In this document: positions 43,617-52,672 of the stretch, piece by piece
Position numbering within the stretch: the stretch's first letter is position 1
How the letters are laid out: each line of letters starts with the position of its first letter
Assembly: GCF_007995085.1 (NCBI RefSeq)
Contig: NZ_VOQS01000005.1
Coordinates: 2,418,001 to 2,482,000, forward strand
Source: Paraburkholderia azotifigens
Lineage (GTDB): Bacteria; Pseudomonadota; Gammaproteobacteria; Burkholderiales; Burkholderiaceae
Length of the DNA stretch: 64,000 nt
Reading direction: 5' to 3'
The notes under the pieces: generated by a model
Told to the model about the DNA's origin: nothing
Database searches by the model: none
What the model saw: only the letters and a program-made list of their open reading frames with translations
Position numbers and translations under genes: made by a program

Positions 43617-45045
43617 CGACGGGCGGGTGGTGATCGTCGGCGCGGGGCCTGCAGGGATTCGCGCGGCGCAGACGCTGGCGGCAGCGGGCATTCGGCCCAC
43701 CGTGCTCGACGAGAATGCGCGCTGGGGCGGACAGATCTATCGTCAGCCGCCTGCCGGTTCGGGGTTTACACGCAGCAAGGCGGCGCTCTACGGCTTCGAA
43801 GCGAAGAAGGCCGATGCTGTGCACGAAACGATGCGTGCGCTTCTGCCGCAGATCGACTATCGGCCGGACACGCTCGTGTGGTCGTGCGAAGACGGCCGGC
43901 TCGATACGCTGTGCAACGGGCAGGACGCGAGCGTGCCGTTCACGCATCTGATCATCGCGAGCGGCGCGACCGATCGCGTGCTGCCCGTGCCGGGCTGGAC
44001 CTTGCCGGGCGTCTATACGCTGGGCGGCGCGCAGGTCGCGCTGAAGGCGCAAGGATGCGCGATCGGGCGGCGCGTGGTGTTGGCGGGCACGGGGCCGCTG
44101 CTGTATCTCGTCGCGTATCAGTACGTGAAGGCGGGTGCGCAAATCGAAGCCGTGCTCGATACGAGCGCGTGGTCGCGCCAGATCGCGGCGGTTCCGAAGC
44201 TCATCAGCCAGCCGTCGACCTTCGCGAAGGGCGTGTATTACGTCGCATGGCTGAAGGCGCGCGGCGTCAGGATGATGCGCGGCGTGACGCTGACGGGCAT
44301 CGACGGCGCGCAGCATGTGACGGGCATTGGCTTCAAGACATCGGACGGCAACGAAGCAGTCATCGCTTGCGATGCAGTGGGCCTCGGCTTCGGTCTGCGT
44401 TCCGAAACGCAACTCGCCGATCTCGCGGGTTGCCGGTTTCACTTCGATGCGTTGAATCGTTGCTGGCTGCCCGAACGCGATGCGGCGGGACGCAGTTCCG
44501 TGCCGGGCATCTATCTGGCTGGCGATGGTGCGGGCATCGCGGGCGCCGATGCCGCCGAACTCGCGGGACGCCGCGCGGCGCTCGCGCTGCTCGACGATCT
44601 CGGCATCGCCCAGCAGGCGCAAGCGGCCCAACCCGGCGGCATGGATGCCGCGACGCTCGAACGCCGTCTGCAACGCATTGCGGTGTTCCGCGCGGGCATC
44701 GAAACGGCCTTCGCGCCGCCGCAACAGCCCGCAAAGCAATGGCCCGACGACATGACCGTGTGCCGCTGCGAAGAAGTCGATGCGGGCACGCTGCGCCGCT
44801 GCATTCGCGCCGGCGAGGCAAGCGAGATCAACCGTCTGAAGGCGCTGACGCGGATCGGCATGGGGCGTTGCCAGGGACGCATGTGCGGCGAGGCGGCCAG
44901 CGCGCTGCTCAGCGACGAGACGGGCCGTCCGCTCGAAAGCGTCGGCCGTCTACGCAGCCAGGCGCCGATTAAGCCGATCCCCATTTTGCCGATGCTGTTC
45001 GACGACGACATCGCGGCAATCCCCGAGGAGGCGCGCGATGAGTGA
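43609..45045 (+). CDS. FAD/NAD(P)-binding subunit with BFD-like [2Fe-2S] domain (HcnB/OoxA-like)
   Basis: A 478-residue flavoprotein. The N-terminal dinucleotide motif is VIVGAGPAGIRAAQTLA. A pyridine-nucleotide-disulfide-oxidoreductase core spans about residues 5-330. A C-terminal BFD-like domain carries the cluster cysteines CRC (near residue 385) and GRCQGRMC (near 420). This is the alpha-subunit layout of opine oxidase, D-hydroxyproline dehydrogenase and HcnB. The second in-frame codon set from ATG 43609 gives the canonical start; GTG 43600 lies just upstream. Confidence 0.88.
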   Translation: MNSDGRVVIVGAGPAGIRAAQTLAAAGIRPTVLDENARWGGQIYRQPPAGSGFTRSKAALYGFEAKKADAVHETMRALLPQIDYRPDTLVWSCEDGRLDTLCNGQDASVPFTHLIIASGATDRVLPVPGWTLPGVYTLGGAQVALKAQGCAIGRRVVLAGTGPLLYLVAYQYVKAGAQIEAVLDTSAWSRQIAAVPKLISQPSTFAKGVYYVAWLKARGVRMMRGVTLTGIDGAQHVTGIGFKTSDGNEAVIACDAVGLGFGLRSETQLADLAGCRFHFDALNRCWLPERDAAGRSSVPGIYLAGDGAGIAGADAAELAGRRAALALLDDLGIAQQAQAAQPGGMDAATLERRLQRIAVFRAGIETAFAPPQQPAKQWPDDMTVCRCEEVDAGTLRRCIRAGEASEINRLKALTRIGMGRCQGRMCGEAASALLSDETGRPLESVGRLRSQAPIKPIPILPMLFDDDIAAIPEEARDE

Positions 45046-46165
45046 TGCCGTCCACTATCAGGTCGTGATCGCGGGCGGCGGGCTCGTCGGGTCGTCGGCG
45101 GCGCTGATGCTCGCGCGGCGCGGCGTGCGTGTCGCGCTATTCGAACGTCGCTATTGCGGTGCTCAGGCGAGCGGCGTCAACTACGGCGGCGTGCGCTGCC
45201 AGGGCCGGCCCGCCGAGCAGATGCCGCTCGCGATGCGCGCGCGGCGCGTGTGGAATCGCTTGCCCGAACTGATCGGCATCGACGGAGAACTCGTCGTGTC
45301 GGGACATTTGCGGCTCGCGCGGCGCGATAGCGATTTCGGCGTGCTCGAAACCTGGGCCGCGATGGCGCGCGAACATGGGCTCGACACCGAACTGATCGCG
45401 GGCGCGGCGTTTCGCAAGCGCTATCCGTGGCTCGGCGACGCGGCACTCGGCGGCTCGCTGTGCTTGAGCGACGGACACGCGAATCCGCGTCTCGTGTCGC
45501 CCGGTTTCGCGCGTGCGGCGCAACGCGCGGGCGCGGTGATACGCGAGCAGACGGCCATCGCCGATATTGCTCACGACGGCATGCGCTTCCAGATTCGCGC
45601 GGGCGACGAGCGCATCACGGCCGACTGGCTGATCAACAGCGCGGGCGCGTGGGCGAACACGGTCGCCGGATTCTTCGGCGAAGCCGTGCCGATGAAGCCG
45701 ATCTATCCAAACATGTGGGTGACGGAGCCGCTGCCGCGCTTCGTCGTGCACAACCTCGGCGTGGTGGGCGGCGGCGTCTATGCACGCCAGGTGGAGCGCG
45801 GCAACTGCGTGATCGGCGGCGGACGCGGACATGGCGACGGCGAATACGCGCAACCGTCGACACACACCACGCGCGCCGTGATGCGCGACGCCTGCGCGCT
45901 GTTGCCCGCCTTGCGCGACGCCTTGCTGATCCGCACGTGGAGCGGCGTCGAGGGCGAAACGCCCGACAGCAATCCCGTGATCGGCGCGAGCCAGAAGGTG
46001 CCGCGCCTGCTGCATGCATTCGGTTTTTCGGGCGGCGGTTTTCTGCTGGCGCCCGGTGTCGGCGAGGTGCTGGCCGACCTCGTGATCGACGGCGAAACGT
46101 CCACGCCGCTCGACGCGTTTGCGATCGGCCGCTTCAACCGAAGCGCGATTCCCGCTGTTCTTTAG
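45038..46165 (+). CDS. FAD-dependent amino acid/opine dehydrogenase subunit (HcnC/OoxB-like)
   Basis: A 375-residue DAO-family oxidoreductase. The FAD motif is VIAGGGLVGSSAALMLARRG near residue 8, with the second FAD motif in the final part (LLHAFGFSGGGFLLAPGVGE). It is the catalytic beta-subunit type that oxidises the C-N bond of secondary amines such as opines, N-methyl amino acids, D-hydroxyproline or glycine. It overlaps the preceding subunit gene by eight bases. The substrate is not determinable from sequence; the polyamine/opine-type importer is the best hint. Confidence 0.88.
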   Translation: MSDAVHYQVVIAGGGLVGSSAALMLARRGVRVALFERRYCGAQASGVNYGGVRCQGRPAEQMPLAMRARRVWNRLPELIGIDGELVVSGHLRLARRDSDFGVLETWAAMAREHGLDTELIAGAAFRKRYPWLGDAALGGSLCLSDGHANPRLVSPGFARAAQRAGAVIREQTAIADIAHDGMRFQIRAGDERITADWLINSAGAWANTVAGFFGEAVPMKPIYPNMWVTEPLPRFVVHNLGVVGGGVYARQVERGNCVIGGGRGHGDGEYAQPSTHTTRAVMRDACALLPALRDALLIRTWSGVEGETPDSNPVIGASQKVPRLLHAFGFSGGGFLLAPGVGEVLADLVIDGETSTPLDAFAIGRFNRSAIPAVL

Positions 46166-46185
46166 TCATGTCAAGGAGACCCACG

Positions 46186-47232
46186 ATGAAGCTGTCAAGC
46201 ACGGTCGCGGCACTGGCCGCCGTGTTCGCGATCGGCGCCGCCGCGCCTGCCTGGTCGCAAACCAGAACGATCTACATCGGCATGAACGGCGGCCCGATGG
46301 AGAAGGCGTATACGAGCCAGGTACTGCCCGACTTCGAGAAGGCCAACAACGTGAAAGTGGTGGTGGTGCCGGGCACGTCGTCGGATGTGCTCGCGAAACT
46401 GCTCGCGAATCGCAACAGCCCGCAGATGCACGTCGCGTTTCTCGACGACGGCGTGATGGCGCGCGCCGTCAGCATGGGCGTGTGCCAGAAGCTCGACGAT
46501 GCACCCGTGCTCAAGGAACTGTATCCGTTCGCGCGCATGAAAGACGATATCGGCGCGGGCGTGCAACTCGGCATGACGGGCATCGGCTACAACACGAAGC
46601 TGTTTGCCGAGAAAGGCTGGGCGCCGCCCACGTCGTGGATGGACTTCGCCAATCCGAAGTACAAGGGCAAAGTGGTGTTTCAGTCCGCGTCGAGCAGCAC
46701 GTTCGGCCTGCATGGCTTTCTCGCGATCAATCGTCTGATGGGCGGCAGCGACCAGAACGTCGAGCCGGGTTTCAGCAAATGGTCGAGCACGGTGGGGCCG
46801 AATGTCGTCGAGTACATTCCCAACTCGGCGAAGCTCTCGGAGATGGTTCAAACGGGCGAAGCAGGCCTCTTTCCGCTGACGCCGACGGCCGTCGGCGATC
46901 TGCAGGACAAGGGTATTCCCGTCGGGTACGCGAATCCCAAGGAAGGCGCCGTGCTGTTGCTCGTCGATCTGTGTGTCGTGAAGAACAATGCCGACCCGCA
47001 GCTTGCGCAGAAGCTCGCGCAGTTCCTGCTGTCGGCGCCTGCGCAATCGAAAGCGGCCGCCGCAGGCAAGCAGATCCCGACCAACGAGCACGCGACGATG
47101 ACGCCTGCAATGCAAAAGAGTCTCGGCAATCTCGACGATCTGGTGAAGAAGGTGACGGTCGTCGATTGGGATTCGATCAACGCGCACCGCGCGCAGTGGG
47201 ATCAGCGCTGGAACCGTCAGATCGAGCAGTAG
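46186..47232 (+). CDS. ABC transporter substrate-binding protein (PotD/opine-type)
   Basis: A 348-residue periplasmic binding protein of the SBP_bac_6/PotD type. The signal peptide (about residues 1-24, ending APAWSQ) precedes the TRTIYIGMNGGPMEKAY mature start. The hinge and ligand lobes show TGIGYNTKLFAEKGWAPPTSW and KVVFQSASSS. AAGGAGA lies just before ATG 46186. It is the last gene of the operon, and a hairpin follows. It captures the compound that the FAD/Fe-S dehydrogenase oxidises. Confidence 0.92.
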   Translation: MKLSSTVAALAAVFAIGAAAPAWSQTRTIYIGMNGGPMEKAYTSQVLPDFEKANNVKVVVVPGTSSDVLAKLLANRNSPQMHVAFLDDGVMARAVSMGVCQKLDDAPVLKELYPFARMKDDIGAGVQLGMTGIGYNTKLFAEKGWAPPTSWMDFANPKYKGKVVFQSASSSTFGLHGFLAINRLMGGSDQNVEPGFSKWSSTVGPNVVEYIPNSAKLSEMVQTGEAGLFPLTPTAVGDLQDKGIPVGYANPKEGAVLLLVDLCVVKNNADPQLAQKLAQFLLSAPAQSKAAAAGKQIPTNEHATMTPAMQKSLGNLDDLVKKVTVVDWDSINAHRAQWDQRWNRQIEQ

Positions 47233-47243
47233 CCGGTTCATGC

Positions 47244-47275
47244 GTGCGGCGGCGCGTCAGTGACGCGCGCCGCAC
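47244..47275. terminator. Hairpin ending the importer/dehydrogenase operon
   Basis: GTGCGGC-GGCGCGTCA pairs with TGACGCGC-GCCGCAC with a single bulge and a one-base loop, 11 bp after the stop. Strong GC stem without U-tract. Confidence 0.55.
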
Positions 47276-47634
47276 CTCATCTTCGCTCCGCGATGCATGA
47301 CGGATCGGTCTGTGCATCGGCGAACAGATCTGCACGAAAAAGAAGGCCCATTTACAAAACGTGCACGGACGCTGCAATTTGTTCTAGGCTATAAAAGTTA
47401 CCTGCTGCGCATTCAGACCGTCTCGCACGATGCTGGCCGGGCGCTTGCGCGGAACGCGTTCTGCACGCGCTCTCCTGTAGTCCGGCCGGATCACGGCGTG
47501 CGGCTAACCGTCATATCATCTCTATACCGTTCTGATTCGGCTGATCTGATTTGGGTTGACCCGTCAGCGCCTGTCGCACGCGCTGCGACGACACCCGACG
47601 TATCTGTTCGCACCTTTCACCAAGGAGGATGAAG
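47276..47634. other. Gene-free leader region of the peroxiredoxin gene
   Basis: About 360 bp upstream of the peroxiredoxin gene. A TATAAA (47390-47395) could be a -10 box but lacks a partner -35 at normal spacing. Short open frames here have no ribosome site. No operator was recognised. Confidence 0.45.
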
Positions 47635-48288
47635 ATGGCGATTCGACTAGGAGAAGTAGCCCCCGATTTCACGGCGGAAACCACGGAAGGCACGATCCAT
47701 TTTCACGAATGGATCGGCGATAGCTGGGCAATCCTGTTCTCGCATCCGAAGGACTTCACGCCCGTCTGCACGACCGAACTCGGCTATATGGCGGGACTCA
47801 AGCCGGAGTTCGACAAACGGAACACGAAGATCATCGGGCTCAGCATCGACCCTGTCAGCGATCACCAGAAATGGGCGAAGGACATCGAAGAAACACAGGG
47901 CAATGCCGTCAACTATCCGATGATTGGCGACCACGATCTGAAAGTCGCGAAGCTCTACGACATGATTCACCCCGAAGCGAGCGGCGGTCCGCGCACAGCC
48001 GTCGACAACGCGACGGTGCGTGCGGTCTTCCTGATCGGGCCGGACAAGAAGGTCAAGGCGACGTTCGTCTATCCGATGAGTTCGGGCCGCAATTTCGATG
48101 AAGTGCTGCGTTTGCTGGACTCGCTGCAACTGAACGCGAAGCACACGGTGGCGACGCCGGTGAACTGGAAACCGGGCGACGACGTGATCATTCCGACGTC
48201 CGTTTCCGACGACGCCGCGAAGGAAAAGTATCCGCAGGGCTTCAAGACGGTGAAGCCGTATCTGCGCTACGTGCAGCAACCGAAGTAA
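47635..48288 (+). CDS. 1-Cys peroxiredoxin (Prx6/AhpC-TSA family)
   Basis: A 217-residue peroxiredoxin of the Prx6 type. The peroxidatic Cys is C45 in HPKDFTPVCTTELG; no second Cys is present, so it needs an external reductant. The C-terminal dimer domain (TPVNWKPGDDVIIPTSVSDD) is complete. ATG 47635 is chosen because AAGGAGG ends directly before the ATG at 47629, which is too close for use, and is five to six bases from 47635. It detoxifies peroxides and peroxynitrite. Followed by a terminator hairpin. Confidence 0.93.
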   Translation: MAIRLGEVAPDFTAETTEGTIHFHEWIGDSWAILFSHPKDFTPVCTTELGYMAGLKPEFDKRNTKIIGLSIDPVSDHQKWAKDIEETQGNAVNYPMIGDHDLKVAKLYDMIHPEASGGPRTAVDNATVRAVFLIGPDKKVKATFVYPMSSGRNFDEVLRLLDSLQLNAKHTVATPVNWKPGDDVIIPTSVSDDAAKEKYPQGFKTVKPYLRYVQQPK

Positions 48289-48303
48289 GTTCGCGGCTGA
48301 CAA

Positions 48304-48337
48304 CCGGTGCGCGCAGAAGCAACACTGCGCGCACCGG
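48304..48337. terminator. Hairpin terminator after the peroxiredoxin gene
   Basis: CCGGTGCGCGCAG-aagcaaca-CTGCGCGCACCGG, a perfect 13 bp stem 15 bp after the stop, followed by CATCGTTT. Probable terminator. Confidence 0.65.
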
Positions 48338-48388
48338 CATCGTTTCAGTCTGCATTCGAAGGCTTTTCCCGATACACGTTGAGAGACC

Positions 48389-49468
48389 GTGAGCGTGCTG
48401 ATCTTCCGACAGCTGTTCGACCAGCAATCGTCGACCTACACCTACCTTCTCGCGGACAGCGACACGCGCGAAGCCGTGCTCATCGACCCGGTATTCGAGC
48501 AGGCTCGCCGCGATGCAGCGCTGCTCGACGAGTTGCGTCTTCATTTGCTCTATACGATCGACACACACGTTCACGCCGATCATGTGACGGGTGCGTGGCT
48601 GCTGAAAAAGCGCACGGGCAGCAACATTGCGATCTCGGCGGCGAGCGGCGCGGAAGGCGCGGACCGTTATCTCAGTCACGGCGATTCGATCGCATTCGGT
48701 GCGCATCATCTGCAGGTGCGTTCGACGCCTGGTCATACGAATGGCTGCATCAGTCTCGTACTCGATGACGAGTCGATGGCTTTCACGGGCGACTGTCTGC
48801 TGATTCGCGGCACGGGGCGCACCGACTTCCAGAGCGGCAGTCCGCATGCGCTGTACCGCGCGGTGCACGAACAGCTTTTCTCGCTGCCAGAAACCTGCCT
48901 GCTGTATCCGGCGCACGATTATCGCGGCCTCACGGTGACGAGCGTCGCCGAAGAGCGGCGCTTCAATCCGCGGCTTGGCGGCGAACTGTGCGAAGAAGAT
49001 TTCGCGGGGTACATGACCAATCTCGGGCTTCCGCATCCGCGGCAGATCGACGTGGCCGTTCCCGCGAACATGAAGTGCGGCGTCGCGGCCAGCGATCCGT
49101 CACAAAAGCCGCTGCCCGAATGGGCTCCCCTGACGTACACGTTCGCGGGGATCTGGGAGATTCATCCGCAGTGGCTCGAAGAGCATCTGCAAGCGGTGCA
49201 GATCGTCGATGTGCGCGAGCCCGACGAATACGACGGCCCGCTTGGACGCATTCCTGAAGCGAAGCTGATCTCGCTTGGCAGCCTTGCCAAACGTACGGCG
49301 GAACTCGGCAAGGAGCGTCCCATCGTCACCGTGTGCCGCGCGGGAGGCCGCTCGGCTCAGGCGACCGTGATTCTTCGCCAGGCCGGTTTCGAAGATGTCG
49401 CGAATCTCGCGGGCGGCATGTTGCGCTGGCGCGCGGAAGGGCGTGTCGTCGAAAACGGCAGCGCGTAA
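48389..49468 (+). CDS. Persulfide dioxygenase-rhodanese fusion (PRF-type)
   Basis: A 359-residue bifunctional sulfur enzyme. Residues about 1-230 are an ETHE1-like metallo-beta-lactamase fold with the THVHADH motif (H60, H62, D64, H65), TPGHTNGCI and GDCLLIRGTGRTDF, which bind the single iron and oxidise glutathione persulfide to sulfite. Residues about 250-350 are a rhodanese domain with active-site C316 in CRAGGRS. The same fusion (PRF) has been characterised in Burkholderia phytofirmans. The start is GTG 48389, which gives the family N terminus. It probably protects against sulfide and persulfide; it stands alone behind the peroxiredoxin gene. Confidence 0.92.
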   Translation: MSVLIFRQLFDQQSSTYTYLLADSDTREAVLIDPVFEQARRDAALLDELRLHLLYTIDTHVHADHVTGAWLLKKRTGSNIAISAASGAEGADRYLSHGDSIAFGAHHLQVRSTPGHTNGCISLVLDDESMAFTGDCLLIRGTGRTDFQSGSPHALYRAVHEQLFSLPETCLLYPAHDYRGLTVTSVAEERRFNPRLGGELCEEDFAGYMTNLGLPHPRQIDVAVPANMKCGVAASDPSQKPLPEWAPLTYTFAGIWEIHPQWLEEHLQAVQIVDVREPDEYDGPLGRIPEAKLISLGSLAKRTAELGKERPIVTVCRAGGRSAQATVILRQAGFEDVANLAGGMLRWRAEGRVVENGSA

Positions 49469-49495
49469 GCGCGCCGGACGCGCAAGCTCAAATCA

Positions 49496-50938
49496 TCAAA
49501 TCGTGCCGAACAGCGCACGCGGACGATCGCGCAATGCATGCGCCAGTGTCTGCAGCGCGCTGACCAGCTGCTCGCGCGACGACGCGCACGCGAGATTGAT
49601 CCGCACGCCGTGCTCGACCTCCGCGCGATCGACGGCGAACGCCGACGACGGCATCACCACCACGCCGCGCGCCTTCGCATTGGCCGCGAAATCGTCGGCG
49701 CGCCACGGCGGCGGCAGCTTGAGCCACACGAACATGCACGCCGGGTCGGACTCGAGCCATTCCTGCGGCAGAATCTGCCGCGCGAGATCGTGCCGCACGC
49801 GGATTTCGGCCAGTTGCGCGTCCATGATGCGCCGTGCGGTGCCGTCTTCAATCCAGATCGTCGCGATCAGCATCGACATCGGGGCGGGCATCCACGCGGT
49901 GGTGCGCACGGCTTCGGCGGCGAGCGCGGAGCGTTCGGGCGGACTCAGCAGATAGCCGAGGCGCAATCCTGGCGCGAGTATTTTCGACGTCGCGGCAATG
50001 TGGAACGTCAACTCGGGACCCAGGCTCGCGAGCGTCGGAAGGCGCTGCGAGACGAGCGGACCATATACGTCGTCTTCGATGATCGCCACGCCGTAACGAC
50101 GCGCGATATCGACGAGCGCGACGCGCCTCTCCAGACTCATCGTCGTCACGGTCGGATTCTGCAGATTCGGCACCGTGAAGATCGCCTTGACGGGCACGCG
50201 GCTGCAAATGCGCTCGACTTCATCGGTGATCAGGCCGTCGCGGTCGCTCGGCACACTGACGATCTCGAACTGGAACACGGGCGCGAGCGCTTTCAGGCCG
50301 TAGTACGTGAGCCGGTCCGCGATGATCACGCCGTCCGTGCCGATCAGGCTGTTGAGCACGGCATAAAGACCGTGCTGCGCGCCGCTCGTGACGACCAGAT
50401 GCTCCGGCGACGGCGTGAAGCCGGGCGCGGCCATCCACTTCACGCCCGCCGCGCGCGCCCAGTCGGGCCCTTGCGGCGGCTGATATTCCTGTAGCGATGG
50501 ATAGCGCGGATCGCGCGGCAGATCGGCGAGCGTCGTGGCGAGGCATGACAGGAACTCGCCCGTCGCCGGCCGGTTGACGGTCAGATCGATCGCACCGCCC
50601 GGCGCCGCGTTGGCCGCGCTCGCCGTCTCGACGCGCGGCATCGCGCCGCCCGTCACCAGCGAGCCGCGCCGCTTGCTGCCGATCACCAGACCGCGCAGCT
50701 GCAATTCCTTGTACGCGCGCGACACCGTCGACACGTTGATGCCGAGCTCCGTCGCCAGCTGGCGCTGCGGCGGCAGCCGGCTGCCGGGCGGATAGACGCC
50801 GCCGCGAATCTCGTCCTCGATCGACGCCGAGACCTCGATATAGGTCGCGCGTTTTGTCTGGACGGCATCGCCGTTTGTCTGGTCCGCCTCGGTCGTGATG
50901 CCGTTGCTGTGCGCTGCCTTGTCTCTGCTGGAAGCCAT
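49496..50938 (-). CDS. MocR-type regulator (GntR helix-turn-helix fused to aminotransferase domain)
   Basis: A 480-residue MocR-subfamily regulator. A GntR winged helix (about residues 32-100; GGVYPPGSRLPPQRQLATEL, then INVSTVSRAYKELQLRGLV) is joined to a fold-type I aminotransferase-like domain with the PLP-binding Lys K319 in ATSKILAPGLRLGY. MocR proteins use PLP and an amino acid or amine as effector and control adjacent catabolic genes. It is divergent from the amino acid permease/DadA-like operon with 252 bp between. A perfect palindrome lies just before its start, suggesting autoregulation. Confidence 0.93.
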   Translation of the reverse strand: MASSRDKAAHSNGITTEADQTNGDAVQTKRATYIEVSASIEDEIRGGVYPPGSRLPPQRQLATELGINVSTVSRAYKELQLRGLVIGSKRRGSLVTGGAMPRVETASAANAAPGGAIDLTVNRPATGEFLSCLATTLADLPRDPRYPSLQEYQPPQGPDWARAAGVKWMAAPGFTPSPEHLVVTSGAQHGLYAVLNSLIGTDGVIIADRLTYYGLKALAPVFQFEIVSVPSDRDGLITDEVERICSRVPVKAIFTVPNLQNPTVTTMSLERRVALVDIARRYGVAIIEDDVYGPLVSQRLPTLASLGPELTFHIAATSKILAPGLRLGYLLSPPERSALAAEAVRTTAWMPAPMSMLIATIWIEDGTARRIMDAQLAEIRVRHDLARQILPQEWLESDPACMFVWLKLPPPWRADDFAANAKARGVVVMPSSAFAVDRAEVEHGVRINLACASSREQLVSALQTLAHALRDRPRALFGTI

Positions 50939-50954
50939 TGTCTCGCCCTGTCTC

Positions 50955-50976
50955 CATACAAAACAGGTTTTGTATG
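50955..50976. promoter_or_regulatory. Perfect palindrome before the mocR-type gene
   Basis: CATACAAAAC-ag-GTTTTGTATG, ten-base arms with a two-base centre, ends 17 bp before the regulator start. A further CTGTTTGTG follows. Probable autoregulatory operator. Confidence 0.6.
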
Positions 50977-51081
50977 CCTGTTTGTGCCAGTTCGCCGGAT
51001 TTTATAACAGATACGCATCCGTGCCATGTATTTCAAGCCTGGCAAGGACTACGCCCAATTGCGCCAGGGAAAGTCCTGGAC

Positions 51082-51147
51082 CACACAATGAGCTTTTTAA
51101 TTGCACACAAAAAATTGTTGTGTGATTCTTTGAGTCAGGTTTGTGTG
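51082..51147. promoter_or_regulatory. Four ordered CACACAA sites before the permease operon
   Basis: CACACAA occurs at 51082-51088 and 51104-51110, and its complement TTGTGTG at 51118-51124 and 51141-51147. The sites form two direct-repeat pairs with 22-23 bp spacing, arranged as mirror images. MocR dimers typically bind direct repeats about two helical turns apart, so this is a good candidate activator array; the binding protein is inferred. Confidence 0.5.
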
Positions 51148-51190
51148 GTTTCGAATGTCGAATGATGATCGAGCTGGAAGGAGATTTCGC

Positions 51191-52672
51191 ATGGCAGGGA
51201 GCAGTACACACGCTCGCGCGGCGCGCGACGGCCTGGAAAGAACGCAGGAAAGAGCGCAGGAAAGCGCAAGCCCCCGCCTCGGCGTGGCATTGCGTCAACG
51301 GCACGTCACGATGATTTCGCTCGGCGGCATCATCGGCGCGGGTCTTTTCGTGGGCAGCAGCGCGACGCTCAGCACGGTCGGGCCGGCGGCGTGCCTGTCG
51401 TATCTGGTCGCGGGCATCGTCGTGCTGCTGGTGATGCGCATGCTCGGCGAAATGGCGCTGGCGGTGCCCGGCATCGGCTCCTTCACCGAATACGCGCGCA
51501 TCGGCCTCGGCGACTGGGCAGGCTTCACGAGCGGCTGGCTGTACTGGTACTTCTGGGTGATCGTCGTCGCCGTGGAGGCGGTCGCGGGGGCGGCCATTCT
51601 GCAGCGCTGGATCCCCGCGCCCGTGTGGATGATCGGACTCGTGCTGCTGTCGGTGATGACGTTCATCAACCTGATGTCGGTGAAGTCGTACGGCGAATTC
51701 GAATTCTGGTTCGCGTCGATCAAGGTCGCGGCCATCGTCGTGTTCATCGCGATTGGCGCGGCATGGGTGTTCGGCTTCGGCCACACGCACAGCGCGTGGA
51801 GCAACCTGACGGCGGCGAAGGGCTTCATGCCGTTCGGCACGATGTCGGTGTTCGCGGCCGTGCCGACCGTGATCTTCGCGGTGGGCGGCGCGGAAATCGC
51901 GACGATCGCCGCCGCCGAGTCCGACAATCCGGCGAAGAGCGTCGCCGCGATGACGCGCTCGGTGATCCTGCGCGTGATCACGTTCTACGTCGGCTCGATG
52001 TTCCTGATTGCGTGCATCGTGCCGTGGACGAGCATCGTGACGGGCCATTCGCCGTTTGTCGCCGCGCTCGAAACGATGCACGTGCCGGGTGCCGCCGACA
52101 TCATGAATGCGATCGTGCTCGTCGCCGTGCTCTCGGCGCTCAATTCCGGGCTGTATGTGTCGTCGCGCATCCTGTTCCGTCTCGCGGGCCGTGGCGATGC
52201 GCCGCGCGCGCTGTTGCGCCTCACGCCGTCGCGCGTGCCGCGTCTCGCCGTGCTGCTGAGCAGCGTGGTCGGCTACGTGGCGATCGTCGCGGCCATCGTG
52301 TCGCCGCAGGGCGTGTTCCTGTTTCTCGTGAATGCGTCGGGCGCGGTGATGCTGTTCGTCTACCTCGCGACTGCGCTCGCGCAGATCCGCATTCGCCGGC
52401 GGCTCGCCGCGCAGGGCGTGCAGCCCGAACTGCCGATGTGGCTGTTTCCGTGGCTCTCGTACGCGGTTGTCGCGGCGATCGTCGGCGTGCTGCTTGCGAT
52501 GGGCATGGATGCCGAACTGCGTCCGCAACTGATGGCGAGCATCGCGAGTCTCGCGGTGGCGTCGGCGGCGTGGCTGCTCGCGGCGAAACGCCGTCATGCG
52601 GGCGATGACAGCGGCACGCGCACGGGCTATCTCGCCGCCGCCGATGGACGTGCGTTGTCGGGAGAGCGTTGA
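51191..52672 (+). CDS. APC-family amino acid permease (GABA permease-like)
   Basis: A 493-residue permease with about 12 membrane helices. The AAT/GabP-type start is clear: RHVTMISLGGIIGAGLFVGSS near residue 40, then GEMALAVPGIGSFTEYA. The signature continues with FAVPTVIFAVGGAEIATIAAAESDNP near residue 215. ATG 51191 is preferred, with AAGGAG seven bases before it. The stop overlaps the next start (TGATG). It imports an amino acid or amine by proton symport, presumably the substrate of the following oxidase. Confidence 0.92.
   Translation: MAGSSTHARAARDGLERTQERAQESASPRLGVALRQRHVTMISLGGIIGAGLFVGSSATLSTVGPAACLSYLVAGIVVLLVMRMLGEMALAVPGIGSFTEYARIGLGDWAGFTSGWLYWYFWVIVVAVEAVAGAAILQRWIPAPVWMIGLVLLSVMTFINLMSVKSYGEFEFWFASIKVAAIVVFIAIGAAWVFGFGHTHSAWSNLTAAKGFMPFGTMSVFAAVPTVIFAVGGAEIATIAAAESDNPAKSVAAMTRSVILRVITFYVGSMFLIACIVPWTSIVTGHSPFVAALETMHVPGAADIMNAIVLVAVLSALNSGLYVSSRILFRLAGRGDAPRALLRLTPSRVPRLAVLLSSVVGYVAIVAAIVSPQGVFLFLVNASGAVMLFVYLATALAQIRIRRRLAAQGVQPELPMWLFPWLSYAVVAAIVGVLLAMGMDAELRPQLMASIASLAVASAAWLLAAKRRHAGDDSGTRTGYLAAADGRALSGER

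Noticed and set aside
40482..46165. Cyanide biosynthesis operon (hcnABC)
   Set aside because: The three subunits are HcnABC-like, but the linked ABC importer and IclR regulator point to catabolism of an imported compound.
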